Shown: positions 33,541 through 46,592, numbered from the stretch's first letter. The stretch is DNA of 64,000 nucleotides from Nectonema munidae (GCA_030549495.1 JAUIRK010000834.1:1-64000); one strand, 5' to 3'. The notes: a model not told the origin generated them from the letters alone. Numbers and translations: made by a program.

Positions 33541-33954
33541 TTAACCCATTTGACCACGTTGTGAGTTTAACTGACATGATTCCTTGATTTTGGGCCTAGA
33601 ATTTTAAAGAATTAAAGAATTTATTTATAGGCATATATATATATACATAAAAAACATGGTAGATCAAACTAACTAGGTTTTTGTCACACTAATTTTGGAG
33701 TCTAAACGTCGGCTTTCTTTTTTAAAGGAATTTATATATTTAAAGCAGTTGAATCTATAAATAATATCATCATCTGTGGGTTTCTGAGATGAAATAGATT
33801 CAGTTATAGAAAAACTGATTTAAAAAGATCAACAAAAGATTAGTTTGCAAGAAATTTTATTTGATCTCAGAAAAATCAGACAACTCTGATATAAAACTAC
33901 TTTAAAATGAAGACATTTTCTGCATCATCTAAAGATGACGGTGAGATGGGTTAA
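33541..33954. mobile_element. TTAA-flanked MITE, 406 bp
   Basis: TTAA at 33541-33544 and 33951-33954 bracket an element beginning CCCATTTGACCACG and ending GACGGTGAGATGGG. The inverted termini match over about 12 of 15 bases. The interior differs from the 131-bp family, so it is a separate piggyBac-type MITE, or one carrying an internal insertion. Confidence 0.6.
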
Positions 33955-36242
33955 ATGTATTTTTTTAGAACTATACGTTTATCTTTAGTTGCCTTGAATG
34001 ATAATGTCAGAAATGGCGATTATACCAGAAGATGATTTTGTTTAGACTAAAACTAATTTCACCTGTTATTAACATCAGTGTTACTATCATTATTATTATT
34101 ATTATTATTAGAACTACGATGCCATTGTCAAAAGGGGGTAACATTTTGATCTTTAGAGGCAAGTAGCTTCTCATCTCCTACTCTTCTTCTAGTTGTGAGT
34201 TTTACACGTTGCATTTTTCTCGAATCTTTTCATGTGTGCATCTTTTTCTTTACCTCTTCCTCATTGCTATTATTGTATTGCTAGACCTTAGAATTGTTCT
34301 AACTTAATTGTTATTTTAATATAAGAATAATTTTTCTAACCTAAATATACATTATTTGTTTGATTGATTGGCTCATATCGTGTTTGAAGATGTACTTTAT
34401 ACTCTCTACCATCATCAAGAATCACTGTATAACAAGAACTTATATTGCACGATGGCTGACGCATATATATTCTTACGCGAAACGTCGTTCTCCATCTCCT
34501 CAACTAAATGCAGGCAGCAGTAACAGCGAGATGGATGATAAGAAAAAGGAGCACTCTAAACAAGGAAAAAAACGGTACGCAGATAAATCTCAGGGGTATA
34601 TACGCGAGCTTCAATTCATATTACTCGCATAACTCCTTCCTTGTAACGTTGCGCCATATCATGCTTCTTTCTCTTCGTTTTTAACGGATTTTCAATAGTA
34701 TTGTGATTTTTTGAACGTAAGATTGTCATTTTGCTTTATCGCTTATTGCATTTGTTGCTGCAGACCAGGGCCTGCCCTACTGTTCGCGGGGCCCTATGCA
34801 AAAAGGATTGCGCGGGGACCAGTGTGGGTAGGAAAAAAGATTAAAACTGAAAAATAAGATTTTGAAAAAAAGAAAAGGGATATAATAAATGCCTACTGAT
34901 TTGAAAAAACTTCGTGACACAAGTTTGCGTCGTAATCCTCGGGCTTACCTTGGAGTAGAGTGTCCTAAAAATTGGAAAAAGTTAACTGACAAATATATTT
35001 TTCATTAAATTTGACTCAGGGGGCGGCAAAAAATTATTTTTATTTTACAACGTCATTGATTTGTTTCTAAAGCTTCCCAAAATTTTATATTATTTTCTGT
35101 AAACCTGTTTATGAACTCTAAATCTAGCCTATCTTAAATTTCAACAAGTAGTCTACGTATATGATAACCTGATCATCATACCGCTGGGCATTTTTATATA
35201 ACCAATACAACAAATATGTAACACGAGTCAGGACATCTCATGCCTAAGACTTTTCGTTTCCGAGACATTTCGTACCTAGTTTTTAGCTTTTAAACGTTTG
35301 GGTACGAAATAACCAATTTAGCTGCAAAATAACTTGGGTACCAAATGTCTTGGTTACGAAATATCTTGAACTCATTGTTTATACTCACTATATCAAATTT
35401 GATGAAGAACCTCCTAAATACATTCGATCCAACAACTTGATGACCTGAAATAAGGGATAAGACAAGGAATTAAAAAAGCTTTTATTAATTCTCCATGAGG
35501 TGAAGAGATTTGACACGGGAAACAATCGCTCAACACTATCTACCCAAACCACAAGAGTATGAGGACGTAGGACAATTCATTATAATTTTTAGTCATTATA
35601 GACCTTTTATACTGCCATTTTTATGTATATGTGATTTGATACAACATTGTAAAAATTTATTTACTTTTTTATAAGAAAATTGCTATGTGTTTTTGAATAA
35701 ATTCTTATAATTAAACTTGAATGAATAAATTTGTATGTAGAACTATACCTTAGTGTTAGAGAGAGAAGTCGGAATTAGTGTTTTTAACAATTTTGTTATG
35801 ATCAAGCACTTGTCGTTTTGGAAAATATATTTTAAGGTATTGAAACTTTTCCATATTTTTGCCTCGTACTTGCATGCAATGAAATCGCATAAATAAAGTT
35901 CTTGTTGTTTTGCCTGAATTGCAGAAGCCAACAATATGAAAAAGTTTTAATTTCTCAAAATATAATTTCCAATGGTATTTTTACTAATTTAGCAATTTCT
36001 AAGGAATAATAATAAGCATTGTAGAATTTACGAAAATACTATTATTTGTTGCTACAATTGGTATATTGGCGTTTCCCTCCTAAACGATATAAGGGCCGCT
36101 GTTTCAAAAATATAACGGACATTTCTTCATCATACTCCTTTGCAGTATTCGTTTATCATCAATCAAAACATATGACAGCTAGAAGATCACAACTAGCTTC
36201 ATGTAGCGTGTTTTAATGAACGAGTAGCATTCTTATTATAGA
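33955..36242. other. AT-rich stretch with isolated element ends
   Basis: A lone hAT-like terminus (CAGGGCCTGCCCTACTGTTC) starts at 34766; no partner was found. A plus-strand frame at 34360-34632 has a more GC-rich core (RRSPSPQLNAGSSNS, KKKEHSKQGKKRYADKSQ) that could be an exon, without further support. An ATT microsatellite lies near 34090. Confidence 0.45.
35226..35388. mobile_element. Candidate MITE with GACATTTCGTACC-like words
   Basis: GAGTCAGGACATCTC at the left and the complement of GAGTTCAAGATATTT at the right may be diverged terminal repeats. Inside, ACATTTCGTACC-like words recur in both orientations. It resembles the GGACATTTCGCCCC element at 62548-62888 in style. No clean target duplication. 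Confidence 0.35.
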
Positions 36243-36398
36243 GGAGCGTGTGTATGGTTGGTTAGATGCTGGATTCGATAACTCGAGGTCTTGGGTTCGA
36301 TCCTGCATCAAGCTTGCTTTCCTCATAGTTCGATACAAGCGGCGCAATTGTGCCTTTTCGATGAAAACACCCTAGGTACCATTACCATTACCATTATT
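36243..36398 (+). mobile_element. tRNA-derived SINE, copy 1
   Basis: The 5' part resembles a tRNA: GTTGGTTAGATGC at the A-box position and a perfect B box, GGTTCGATCC, at 36295-36304. A tRNA-unrelated body (ACAAGCGGCGCAATTGTGCC, then TTTTCGATGAAAACACCC) follows. The 3' tail is a short ACCATT repeat. The body matches the element at 63100-63252 on the other strand, so this is a family. Confidence 0.75.
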
Positions 36399-36779
36399 TA
36401 ATTGTTTCAAGAAATTTTTAACGCTTCGTTTCATACTATCCCGAATGTTTGAATATCCATACACAAATTCATAGAAACTTCAACTTATTAGCGGGAAGAC
36501 AAAAACATTTATTTGGGAGTATACAAAAATGTTGGATTTAATAGTTTTAAATTAACATGAAGTAAAATAGATATAGTATTGAATTGACCAAAAATTAAAT
36601 TTGTGCAATGACCTGAAAAGTTTGGAAACCACAGGCCTATGACAATTCACTATGAAAAAAATTTTTATGACAATTTTTTGCACAACGTGACAATTGTTTT
36701 CTTAAAACTTTTTTTTATAAAAGTTAGTTTTTTCATTTTTGTTTTTGTAATTCGGAAATACAAAAGTGTAATAAATTTT

Positions 36780-38419
36780 GCCAGTGTAGCAAAAGGAGTT
36801 GCCACACCATTTAATCAAAGAGCTCAAATCTTGGAGGATATGAAAACACTATTATTGGTTTGGATAAAGGAGAAACAACTTGCTGGACGAGGCCGTTTTA
36901 TGCGAGAAAGCTAGTCAAGTGCTTAATCAGTTATTAGCTAAAACTGCAAGTACTATAGTGATGACAGTATTAGAACTTTCAAAGCTAGTACTGGTTGGTT
37001 TGGTAAGTTTTGGCAAAGAAGAATTCACAGTGTAATTAGACTTGGAGAAGCTTCCAGTTCAGACAAAAAGGCAGGTGATGCTTTTGTGCGCACATTGACT
37101 GACTTTATAAAAAGGAAGGCTATGTATCAAATCAAGTTTTCAATTGTGACGAAACAGGCTTGTTTTGGAGAAAAATTTCAAAAAAAAATGCACAACAGAA
37201 GAGGGTAGATTAACCCTATTATTGTGCAATAATGCTAGTGGTGACTGCGTAATTAAGCCACTTTTAGTGTATCATTCAAATAATCCAAGAGCATTTAAGC
37301 GAAAATCAAATCTAATTTACCTTATGTGGAGAGAAATAAAAACACGCGCAGTACTCGAATAATATTCTTAAAGATAATAGTCTTAAAGATAACAATTTGT
37401 CTATTAAATGCCATCTCGTTAAGGATAACGCTTCTCCACATCCTCCTAGTATAAATGAAAGGAATTATAGCCTCATAAAAGTAAAATTTCTACCACCTAA
37501 CACAAACTCTATTACTCCAGCCCATGAATTAGCAAACGATCTCTAATTTTAAAAAGCTATGCAAAAAATCTTTTTGATGTGTGTTCAAGTTACCAATATT
37601 ACAAATTTGACCTTAACTGATTTTAGAAAGATCATTTTGATATCTTCTACTGCATAAAGATCACTTTGATATCATCCATTGCATAAGGCTCATTCAAAGC
37701 ATACCACCAAATTTCTCTCCGTACTTTGCAATCTGTTTGTAATAAACTTGGGCCATCTATATTTCAAATATATGTGCAAATGATTATGAATATAATACAG
37801 ATATCAATGTATAGAAGATATCATTTTAATAGGAAGAGATTTAATTTCGAGATTAATGTTGATGATGCAGATGAGCTCATAAAGAACCAAAGAGATGAGT
37901 TAAACACAGAAGAATGCGTTGAATTGAAGAAAGAGCAGGATGATGAAATAGAAAGATTGTTTTCATCCTACGAAACACAAGAAAGAGAAAAAACTTCATA
38001 TTCTAAGGTTGAAGAAATTTGTAGCAAGTGGAACGATGTCCAAGGATTCATAGAAAAGTATTACCCCGACCCAACTACAACAAATAGAGCAGTCAGTATT
38101 TTGAATGAGCATGTAATGGCGGCGTCCTTTCGAAAAGTCGTTGGGCAAAGAAAAAACTAAATACTCTGGATTTCTTTCTAGTATCTTCTAACTCATTTCA
38201 ACGATGCTAATAATTCATTTCACTTCTGTTTTTTAAATAAATTTTTTCTTTCACATATAAATAATAATAAACTTATTATTAATTGTATTCAAGACGGATT
38301 GAACCCAAGAGAAGTGTATTTATCATGAAATGAATATTTTTATTTGGAATGAAAAAGACTCTCTCGGTTCACGTATAGGTTTGAGGAACGAATTAACTTC
38401 GTAAACTCAGGGTTTACTG
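36780..38419 (+). pseudogene. Jerky/Tigger-type transposon remnant
   Basis: Coding debris in several frames follows the Jerky-type transposase order: RAQILEDMKTLLLVWI (CENP-B helix-turn-helix), TFKASTGWFGKFWQRR, FNCDETGLFWRKISKK (first catalytic Asp), KDNASPHPP, KVKFLPPNTNS, then the C-terminal acidic part (37726-38160) with DADELIKNQRDELNTEECVE, WNDVQGFIEKYYPD and FRKVVGQRKN. The right terminus reads as the complement of CAGTAAACCCTGAGTTTACG, ending at 38419 before TA. The left end was not found. There are many frame breaks, so it is older than the Tigger at 16470-18015. Confidence 0.8.
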
Positions 38420-38421
38420 TA

Positions 38422-41400
38422 GTAGAAAGGGTGGCAAATTCACTATAGCATTAAATTTAATATATTAAGTAGTGAAATTACACATAGTACCGGCTACTAC
38501 TTTATATAAGATAGAAAAAAGAGTCATTAAAAACGATTTTCACTTTTGAAATATTTTAGAATAAAAAAATCTATTTTTCTCAACACATGAAAGACATTTT
38601 ACATAACAACTCGGATTTTAATAAGATTCATGATTTATTAATATCATAGTTATGATTTACTTATTGGGGACGAAAATATTATAAATATGAATTGCGAGCG
38701 TCTATCATAAAGAAAAGAATGCGATGTCTATTTTAATTTCTACTGCGATAGACAAACAAAGTTTGTCTGAAGTATAGTCATTTTGGTTGATTTTAGGAAA
38801 CCTTTTAACTTGATAAAAGAATGTGTATTGTTCCTTTCAGCCAAAAATATTTTCAAACCTTTGAATAATCTTTTCATAATTTTTTGCAAAAAGTTCAGTT
38901 TTTAAATTAGTTTAGGTTGTAATTTATTTTGAATGTGAATTTCAAATGTGCAATTTTCGAAAATTGTTATGTCTATAAATTTTTCAACAAAATATTTTCA
39001 TAAGGTCTATTATTACAGGAAGAATTAAGAGTCTCGTTGAATAGTTTTCCAACTTTTATTGACAGAAAACTGAAAAATGTATACAAAAACTATATGAAAA
39101 AATATTTTGGAGGAGCTAGTCAGACTACAGGGGAAAATACTCTTTTATGACACTCAATTCTGAAATAAACATATGTGTATATCGCTAAATAAAAAAGTTA
39201 GCGAATCATTAGCTTCTAACTAACTAGCTTATTATTAAATGATTGCCAACTAACTAACTAACAAATAATATCTTTTTTGGTTCAGGCCCTTTCTCACACT
39301 GCATAACTCGGGGTATATACGCAAGAAAATGTTTGTTCCTACTGAACTAGGTAGAAAAGATATGATAACGTTTAAATACTTAGGGACATGAAAACATTTT
39401 TAAATAATTATATTTCGTTTAACACGTGAAACACTACAAAGCTTTCTAAAAATTGTTTTGCTAGGTATGAATATAATTAAGCATTGTTCTCAGGAGTGAA
39501 AACAGAGAGACAAATTCAACCGCTGGGAATCAATAATATATGAGAGTATTTGAGGAAACTCTAACTTATACTACACTTGAATACGCTCTTAAATTTCTCT
39601 TAGATTGCCTTTCTATAGTACTAGATGTGGGCGACTTTATCTGCATAAGTTTTCATGATTACTCAGAAGCCTTGAGTGTAATAATACCAGCAACTAGTAA
39701 AATATGTGAAAAGTATATTATTTTATATGTTGTTGTTATTATGCACGCTTAAAATGAATATATCTTATTCTCCGATGAGTAAACAAACGCATGCTTCGTG
39801 TAGAAGATTATTAGATTTCAATTTCATAAAGTTGCTTACAATAAGTAAGTATATGATTCCTTGATTAGAGATATCTTTCATTACCATCGAGCATGAATGG
39901 TGACGATAACGTTTAGGCAAGCCTTCACAGTAAATAGTCCTTGAAATCTGAAGCAACTCTTTCGGTACTTGGTGGTGGTTCATGTTCATCCAACTTTTTC
40001 ACTTATCATAGTTAAAGTAGCTAGTTGGCATCTACCCTCTTGGCCCAGGTACCATTTATTGCGCGTCTTTATTCTTTAGCATACCGTAGGCTATTTTATC
40101 TATGCATTTGATGATTAAAATATATAGCATATACTCTAGTATTTCTGAATAATTTTTTACACAGATGTCTCCATATTTTTTGTACTGTAAATAAACACAG
40201 AGCAATTTTTCATATGAAAGGTAAACAAATTTTTACAATGTTGTTGTCTCATATTTTAAATAAAATAAATCATATACACAGATACATGCCCAAATAAAAT
40301 GGGTTATAGTGACTAAAATGATGATTGATTTCTGGTAACTCCATTTTTTAATGCCTACCCTCAACTTGGATGAATAAAATAGACGACATCGTATACAAAC
40401 TTTTTAGAAATGTTTATGGCAACCCTTTAACTATGGCTCATAGCCGGACCTCGTTTTCTTGGTTCCCGAAAAGGATGGAGAAATTGAAGAAAAAGTTTAT
40501 TGTAAAACTAAAAATATACAAGCATTACCTACAACCAGGCCAAGCTTGGGAGCTAACGCAAACCTCGGCTGAAGCGTTCTTTGGGGTATATGCTAAAAAA
40601 AAAAGAGAAAAATATAATCCTACGTGAATATCCATATGCAATAGACCCGATAAATAGGAAATTGTCCGTTTGCTATTTAGTTCTGTTGGGTATTTAGGAT
40701 TGGCATAATCCCAAAACAGTTTCGAGTTACGAGCTAGATTAGGCATAGTCGGTATCTGGCCTCTGTAGGAGCCTGATTGTGGACCGGTCATATATTCCTA
40801 TTGTAAAATATATATTCTAGGAGTAACTTATATACTCATATGATGTATTGTGGGATGGAGTCAAATTCCAGGTGTAGTTTGTTTCTAATCTAGCATGCCA
40901 TAAAATTGATTTTTACAATCACATCTTTTTATTTAGGAAAAAGCTACATTTCATTGTGCCGGTTTTTTATCCTCGTTTTCTTCCTCTCAAGAATTCAAAG
41001 GTTTTTACGGTTATGTGGTGCTCTGACGATCCGATTCTAAACTTGTTAGTAATTAAGCTAACACTAGATACTAGTGTTCATATATTTGAAACATATATTC
41101 TTTTAAAATATATCAAGGTATAGTCATGCAGTACAAGGATTACTAAGTGTTTAGTGGGATGGAAAGTCCAGGACTCTGCATTCTGGGCGGGACCAATATA
41201 TCTGTAAGTAATGTTTAACTTAAAATGATGAGGGGTTGTTTCTCGTCTTCATACTTTTATGGTTTTTGTTGATCAGGACTAAAAATTATGATTGGTTGTC
41301 TACCTTGTCCAACCTTTTGAGATTTTGGAGGATATATTTATATATAAACAAAATAGGAAAACTTCATTTTATTATATAAGTAAATTAAGAAAACCTTTTG

Positions 41401-41569
41401 GTACTCTTAAGGAGTCTTTATCAAACCTTCACTTCCTGCAAAGTCCATTCACTTCTTGCAAAGAAATGAAGAAGGTGTTATACGACCACTTAAATATTTT
41501 CATTTGATAAAGACGCCTTAAAAGTACTAAAAGTCTATTTACCTATATACATACATATACCATTTTTAC
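38422..41569. other. AT-rich stretch, nothing recognised
   Basis: The frames at 39540-39752, 39765-39989 and 40370-40791 show no motif I can place. No terminal repeats or tandem arrays beyond short AACTAACT words near 39220-39260. Confidence 0.5.
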
Positions 41570-41800
41570 CTATAAATTAACTTTTTTAGTTCTAAATTGT
41601 CTTTTTTCAAATTTAATTTGACTTTTTTAATTCAAATTTGTCTATTTTAGATTCTAAATTGACTTTTAAATTCTAAAATGTCTTTTTTAAATTAAACGCT
41701 CTTTCTAAAATACAAAATAAAATTGAAAAAATACAATTTAGGACTTGAAAAAGACAAATTAGAATTGAAAAAAGACAATTTAGAAGTAAAAATTGCATAT
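41570..41800. mobile_element. Foldback element made of GTCTTTTTT-type units (member 2)
   Basis: The left arm (about 41578-41690) is a run of roughly 20- to 22-bp units of the form TTCTAAATTGTCTTTTTTCAA. The right arm (about 41722-41790) has the same units inverted (TTGAAAAAAGACAATTTAGA). The arms nearly meet, with a 30-bp middle. No coding content. Unit sequence and layout parallel the elements at 20750-21021 and 51383-52353. Confidence 0.7.
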
Positions 41801-44232
41801 AATAAAAATTGAAAATGTAAAATTATTGAAAACTTTCATTTTATTGATATGCATATTACATATATACACTTTAATTTTTTTTATTACCTATCTTTATTTT
41901 TTATCAGTTTTAGCAGCTCTTTTTGCTTTAAACGAGTAAAACTTGAGTACAAATAATAATTATATCAATGCGTTGTAATTAAATTCATTGACATGGTCCA
42001 GCTGAACTTAGTTTTTTTTCATTAACTACACTCACAGCCATAACACAATATGCGTTTTGAAGAATAGTTGAAAGGGCTAGAACATTTTTTGAGTATCCTT
42101 TGCACCAATCAAGTATACCCATTTAGCAAATTTATAAGCCATAAAGCTCCATACCCACATTCGCCCGCCTGACAAAAATAATATGTGGGTACCCACGGGT
42201 TAGCATCTTTGCGTAGGACTCGCTTACCTTACTACGTGTGTATCAGCGGATATTTTTCGTATTTTTGGTTTGATAAGCTCTAACATTTTCGACTCTAAGA
42301 TAGACATTTAGAATCTAAATGAAACTTGAATGAATATAATAAAAATTCCTTCTATATTTTTTATTTTCCCAATAGACTTAAAAAGGCTCATTACAGAGTG
42401 AAAAGAGTGACACATATCCAAATCGATTCTTTTAAATTCGTCCAAATCGATATTTTTAATAATCATCATCCATGAATTATTGTAAATTACTTTATCGCGA
42501 TTTAAATCTAGCTCACCAGTATTGAAAAGGCTTCAATTATTTGAATCAATCGAAGTCAGTAAATGTGTCAGATGAATATAATGAAGCTTTTCATTTCAGC
42601 ATTCTTTTTCGCTTATCTTATCATGCAACTTTCTTTATGAGCACTACTTTCATCTATGAGACATTGTTCACCTTAACAAGTAGCATCAAAAGAGAGTCGC
42701 TACATATCAAATCTCTGCAAATTGCTTTACAGTTTCTCTTCACAATACGCGGTTGAGGCGATTGTTAAAGGATTAACCCGAATAAAGGATGTGCAGAATT
42801 AAGTGATTACTTTTGCATATATCCAATAAGTATACATCGTTTCCTAACTCCTAATCCTGAATATATAAATCCCATTACGAATATGCCACTTCTCCATACA
42901 CGTATACTTTTGTTGCTTCAACTCCAATCATAATTAACTTGGATAAGTAAGCATAAAAAGCAAGTTAAGTAACTTAATATACGCTATATGGTTTTTGCAT
43001 TTAACTGCTCTTACAAAAGAACAGGTAAGTTGGTTAGGAATCTAAAATAACTACAAAGACTCCCTTTGGAATTGCTGTTTTGTTGTTGGTCCCTAGATTA
43101 GCAATCTCATTAAAAGCGTAAGCTCTCAGCTAAATTTCGTTACTCTTTCACAGCGATCCGTAAATGAAATACCATAGACCCTGTGCCACTGTTGGCTCCA
43201 TGAGTCAAGGTTTCAACTTAAGTTAGTTTGTTCCAAGACCGAGCGAAGCTCTTCCTTCCAATTCACAAGATCTTTCACAACCTGGCAAACATTAGACCAA
43301 GTATGGGAAAATATTGTGTGTTCTGATGATAATGCACAAAGAACTCAATTTTAAATTTTATAATTATCATAGACATCATAGACATGTAAATCTTATAAAG
43401 AAAAATGATGTATTTCAGAAAATTACTATTTTTCATTTATTATGTAAAGAAAGGGAAAAACTGTTTTTATTAGCCTTAGATTTTCTAGGTATCAAAGATC
43501 TCAAAAAAAAATTGAAAGACGCCATTTTGGAGTATACCATGCACCACTGTTTTTTGTTTGTCACGCTGGTTTAGAGCATGAATTCAACCCAGAGAGTAAC
43601 TGAGATGCTGGATTCTGTGGGAAGGGTGGCATTTTAATTTTTGAGGGGGAAATCAAAATAAAATTTTATTTTATTTAAATTAAATAAACAATAATTAATC
43701 TACAAGATGAATTTCAAACTATATTATTTATGAATTTAAAAAGAGTTATACTCAATTATGTTTGAAAATAAACCTTTTTTGTATATGCAATGAAATCTCA
43801 CTACATTTGTGACCGTTTGGACTCAATAAAGGCTTCGATATAATTTATCCAAAAAATAGCAAAATACAGAAAAATTCTAAGGGGTTCATTTCTCAAAGTT
43901 ATTAAACGTTTATCGTTGGTATCTGATTAAACCTGTAAATTTTTATCGTAGTAAAATTTAACTATCAGATGAATAACGCTGTTTTCGAAAACTCAACAAA
44001 TTATTCAGAATTATTTTTTAGTAGAAAGGTAATTTTTCTACTTTTTAATCGTTTTATTATCTATACATTATATTTTTATATTATATAAATGTTTTCAAAT
44101 TTGATTCAGCCAAGCCAAACTATAAAGGAACCAATGAATGATTTCATAGTTGATTTATTTAAGCCAAACTATAAAGGATACAGCAATAGGAGAATTTCAT
44201 TGTTTTAAATAGTTTAAATTAGTAAACCCATT
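41801..44232. other. AT-rich stretch, nothing recognised
   Basis: Frames at 42541-42756 and 43314-43574 match no family. The element-like word GAAGGGTGGCATTTTAATTT near 43620 has no partner. Confidence 0.5.
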
Positions 44233-44370
44233 TTAACCCATTTAAGACCAAGCAAAGCAGACGATATCTTAAAAAACGCAGACGATTTATATTCAAAGTC
44301 ATTGAAAAAAGCAGACGAAGATGAAATTACTTATGTTCCAAAATAGGAACATTGGTCGTGAATGGGTTAA
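44233..44370. mobile_element. piggyBac-type MITE (TTAA-flanked), copy 2
   Basis: TTAA at 44233-44236 and 44367-44370. The 130-bp element is nearly base-for-base identical to the copy at 1570-1708, differing by a handful of substitutions and one indel, which implies recent movement of the family. Confidence 0.85.
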
Positions 44371-44895
44371 GATACATAATTTAATTCCTAGATAAAAACA
44401 TTTTATATGTCGGCACGCTGCGCATTGAGAACGAGCATCCAGTGCTGAATTCCTGTATATTTATAAAATGGTGGATTTCTTAAAAACTTATAATACAACC
44501 AAAGTCGCTATCTAATCTATCTATCTTATAGTTAGTAAATAACATCCGTATTCACTGTTTTACTAAGTTGTTTAGTAGCAAATATCATTTTGGATAAAAG
44601 TATTCAATAATACTAGTTAATTAATAACTAGACTGGTAACTATTCCTTTTGAATTAGTAGTTGATATGGGGGCACTATAGTGAGTCTCTACAGTCTACAG
44701 TAACGCTTATCAATCTACCTATAGGCTCTCAGTGTATAGAAGACACTTTTCAACGCCTTTTAGAGGTTTATCGCATTCCATTGAATTATTTCAACACATA
44801 GTGAAGCCTAGGATCATTTTATGGGTTTAATAATGACAAACGAAATTGAAGCGTTTCATCTAATATTACATATTTTATAAATCTAAATTACTACT

Positions 44896-45029
44896 TTAAC
44901 TCTTTGAGAATTATTATAACAACGGTGTATCAAAAAATAATAAGGGTCTTCTTAAAAATATGTGTAAACCTCCATTGAAAAGCAAAGCAGAAGATTAGTC
45001 TTCAAAATTCTGGTTCCCCAAAGGGTTAA
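44896..45029. mobile_element. piggyBac-type MITE (TTAA-flanked), diverged relative
   Basis: TTAA at 44896-44899 and 45026-45029. The ends are CTCTTTGAGAA and TTCCCCAAAGGG. It keeps the internal word AAGCAAAGCAGAAGATT, which links it to the family at 1570 and 44233, but most of the rest differs. Confidence 0.6.
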
Positions 45030-45371
45030 CCGACAAAAAAAGTATGTTAAAATATTTGAATATTTTCTTATACAATTCCGAATTATTTGCTAGAAAAAAT
45101 GGCTAATTTATCTTACATTTTTGCCCAGAATAAGACTCCGTGTATACATCCTTCAAAAGAAAATAGGAAAATATATTAAAGTAGAGATTTGAAACTAAGG
45201 GCGGGCACATTTTTGATTCTGTCATCTTTGAAGAACTAATCTGGTTCTTCGATAGAAGAGAGTAGAACTTCGATGATCCAAATCCTGAATATTATAACTG
45301 GAACTATAACTTCTAAACTAATATTCTCGTATCCGAATTTCTAGTTAAATATATGTGTTGAGATATCAGAC

Positions 45372-45554
45372 GCGAAAATCAGTGGCGGATCCAGAAATTG
45401 ACCATAGGGGGCCAACTTTAAAAAATACTAGTAAAATACTACCATACAAGTCTTGATGCATTAGGAAAGAGCAAAATCAAATTTCTGAAGCCATTCTTCA
45501 TAAGGGGCCTAGGCCCAGGTGCCCCCCCTCTCTGGATCCATCAGTCGCAAAAAT
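45372..45554. mobile_element. hAT-type MITE with probable 8-bp target duplication
   Basis: Termini CAGTGGCGGATCCAGA (from 45380) and the complement of GACTGATGGATCCAGA (to 45546) enclose 167 bp. The flanks GCGAAAAT (45372-45379) and GCAAAAAT (45547-45554) agree at seven of eight positions. A GGGGG-rich left part and a CCCCCC-rich right part are typical of the other hAT MITEs here. Confidence 0.6.
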
Positions 45555-45700
45555 CGTCAAGTTCTATGTTCGCACCTGATATAGATTCTATAATAACTTA
45601 TCATAAGCAATTTTTGTTAAATTTCAATATTTAAATTTTAGAAACGAATAATTCCAAGATTTCAAAGGAAAATTATATTGATCTTTCAAGTGGAGAGAAA

Positions 45701-46471
45701 ATGGAGGAAAACTTTGAAATGAGTTATGACGTTCTTCTGCGCATAGAATTTTCACAAGATAAATTCATCAACATCAAAGTGAAGAGCGAAACACATGCTC
45801 TCGATGTTTTGATTGTCGTGTGCTCTGTTCTCAAACTCAGGGTATCTGATTTCAAAATGGTGAAAAAGAATAAAAATGGCTCCCACTCCAGTATTCCTAG
45901 TTGCACCCTTGCTTCTAAACTACAAAAGTTCGGCTTGAAAGTCATGTCGAAAGATTTATTATTCTCAGATCCGAATAAAGAAAATTCTAACAAAATTATA
46001 ATGAAAATATTACTACCGAATAACGACGTTTTAAACATGGTGGAGTCATTAGATACAGATATTTCCGACTTATTTTTAAAAGCTTGCAATATGTTGAATT
46101 TTAATCCTGAAGATTACCAATTCTACAATCCAAAAACGAAGAAAAAATTATACCTAAAGTCTAGAATTGGCATTTATAGGATCAACGAAATTCAAATGGT
46201 GAAAAAAGATCCAGCTTTGAGCCAAAGTTCTTGCACTCAACGACATAGATTGAAGAAGCATGTGGAAGAAAACTTTGAACTTATGAGAAATCAAATAGAA
46301 GAACTTTGCATAAATAAAAACTTGAGTGTTTCCAACAGCTCCGATTCAAGTTGTGCAACAATGCACAGTTTTGAAGAATTCTATCAACCAAGTTTTCAAC
46401 TTCCAAAAACGATAGACGCAATTTCAAAGAAAAAAAGACAAGCGCCTGAAATCCCATGCGTACGATTTTAA
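45701..46471 (+). CDS. Cordon-bleu-like protein, ubiquitin-fold domains (probable terminal exon)
   Basis: 256 residues from the ATG at 45701. The frame is also open upstream to an acceptor-like AAATTTTAG ending at 45641, so it may be the last exon of a longer gene. Two ubiquitin-like segments are visible: residues about 8-85 (VLLRIEFSQDKFINIKVKS to KVMSKDLLF) and about 98-170 (IIMKILLPNNDVLNMVESLD, then FNPEDYQFYNP, then GIYRINEIQMVKK). The second resembles the cordon-bleu ubiquitin-like domain. The tail SKKKRQAPEIPCVRF recalls the KKRRAP motifs of that family. Cordon-bleu proteins nucleate actin through WH2 domains; none is visible here, so the role is uncertain. Codon use is clearly richer than the surrounding DNA. 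Confidence 0.6.
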   Translation: MEENFEMSYDVLLRIEFSQDKFINIKVKSETHALDVLIVVCSVLKLRVSDFKMVKKNKNGSHSSIPSCTLASKLQKFGLKVMSKDLLFSDPNKENSNKIIMKILLPNNDVLNMVESLDTDISDLFLKACNMLNFNPEDYQFYNPKTKKKLYLKSRIGIYRINEIQMVKKDPALSQSSCTQRHRLKKHVEENFELMRNQIEELCINKNLSVSNSSDSSCATMHSFEEFYQPSFQLPKTIDAISKKKRQAPEIPCVRF

Positions 46472-46586
46472 TTCAAGCATGGCCTTTTTGTTTTCATTTA
46501 TACAGCAATGTTTTCAAAAGATCGAAAGTATTAAATTTTTTAATTCATATTTGTTATTAATTTTTATATATTACAAAAATATTTTG

Positions 46587-46592
46587 AATAAA
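46587..46592 (+). terminator. Poly(A) signal of the cordon-bleu-like gene
   Basis: AATAAA about 115 bp after the stop codon at 46469-46471. Confidence 0.5.

Noticed and set aside
40370-40627. 85-residue frame with a basic C-terminus
   Set aside because: No recognisable domain, no splice or poly(A) context, and a competing frame on the other strand.
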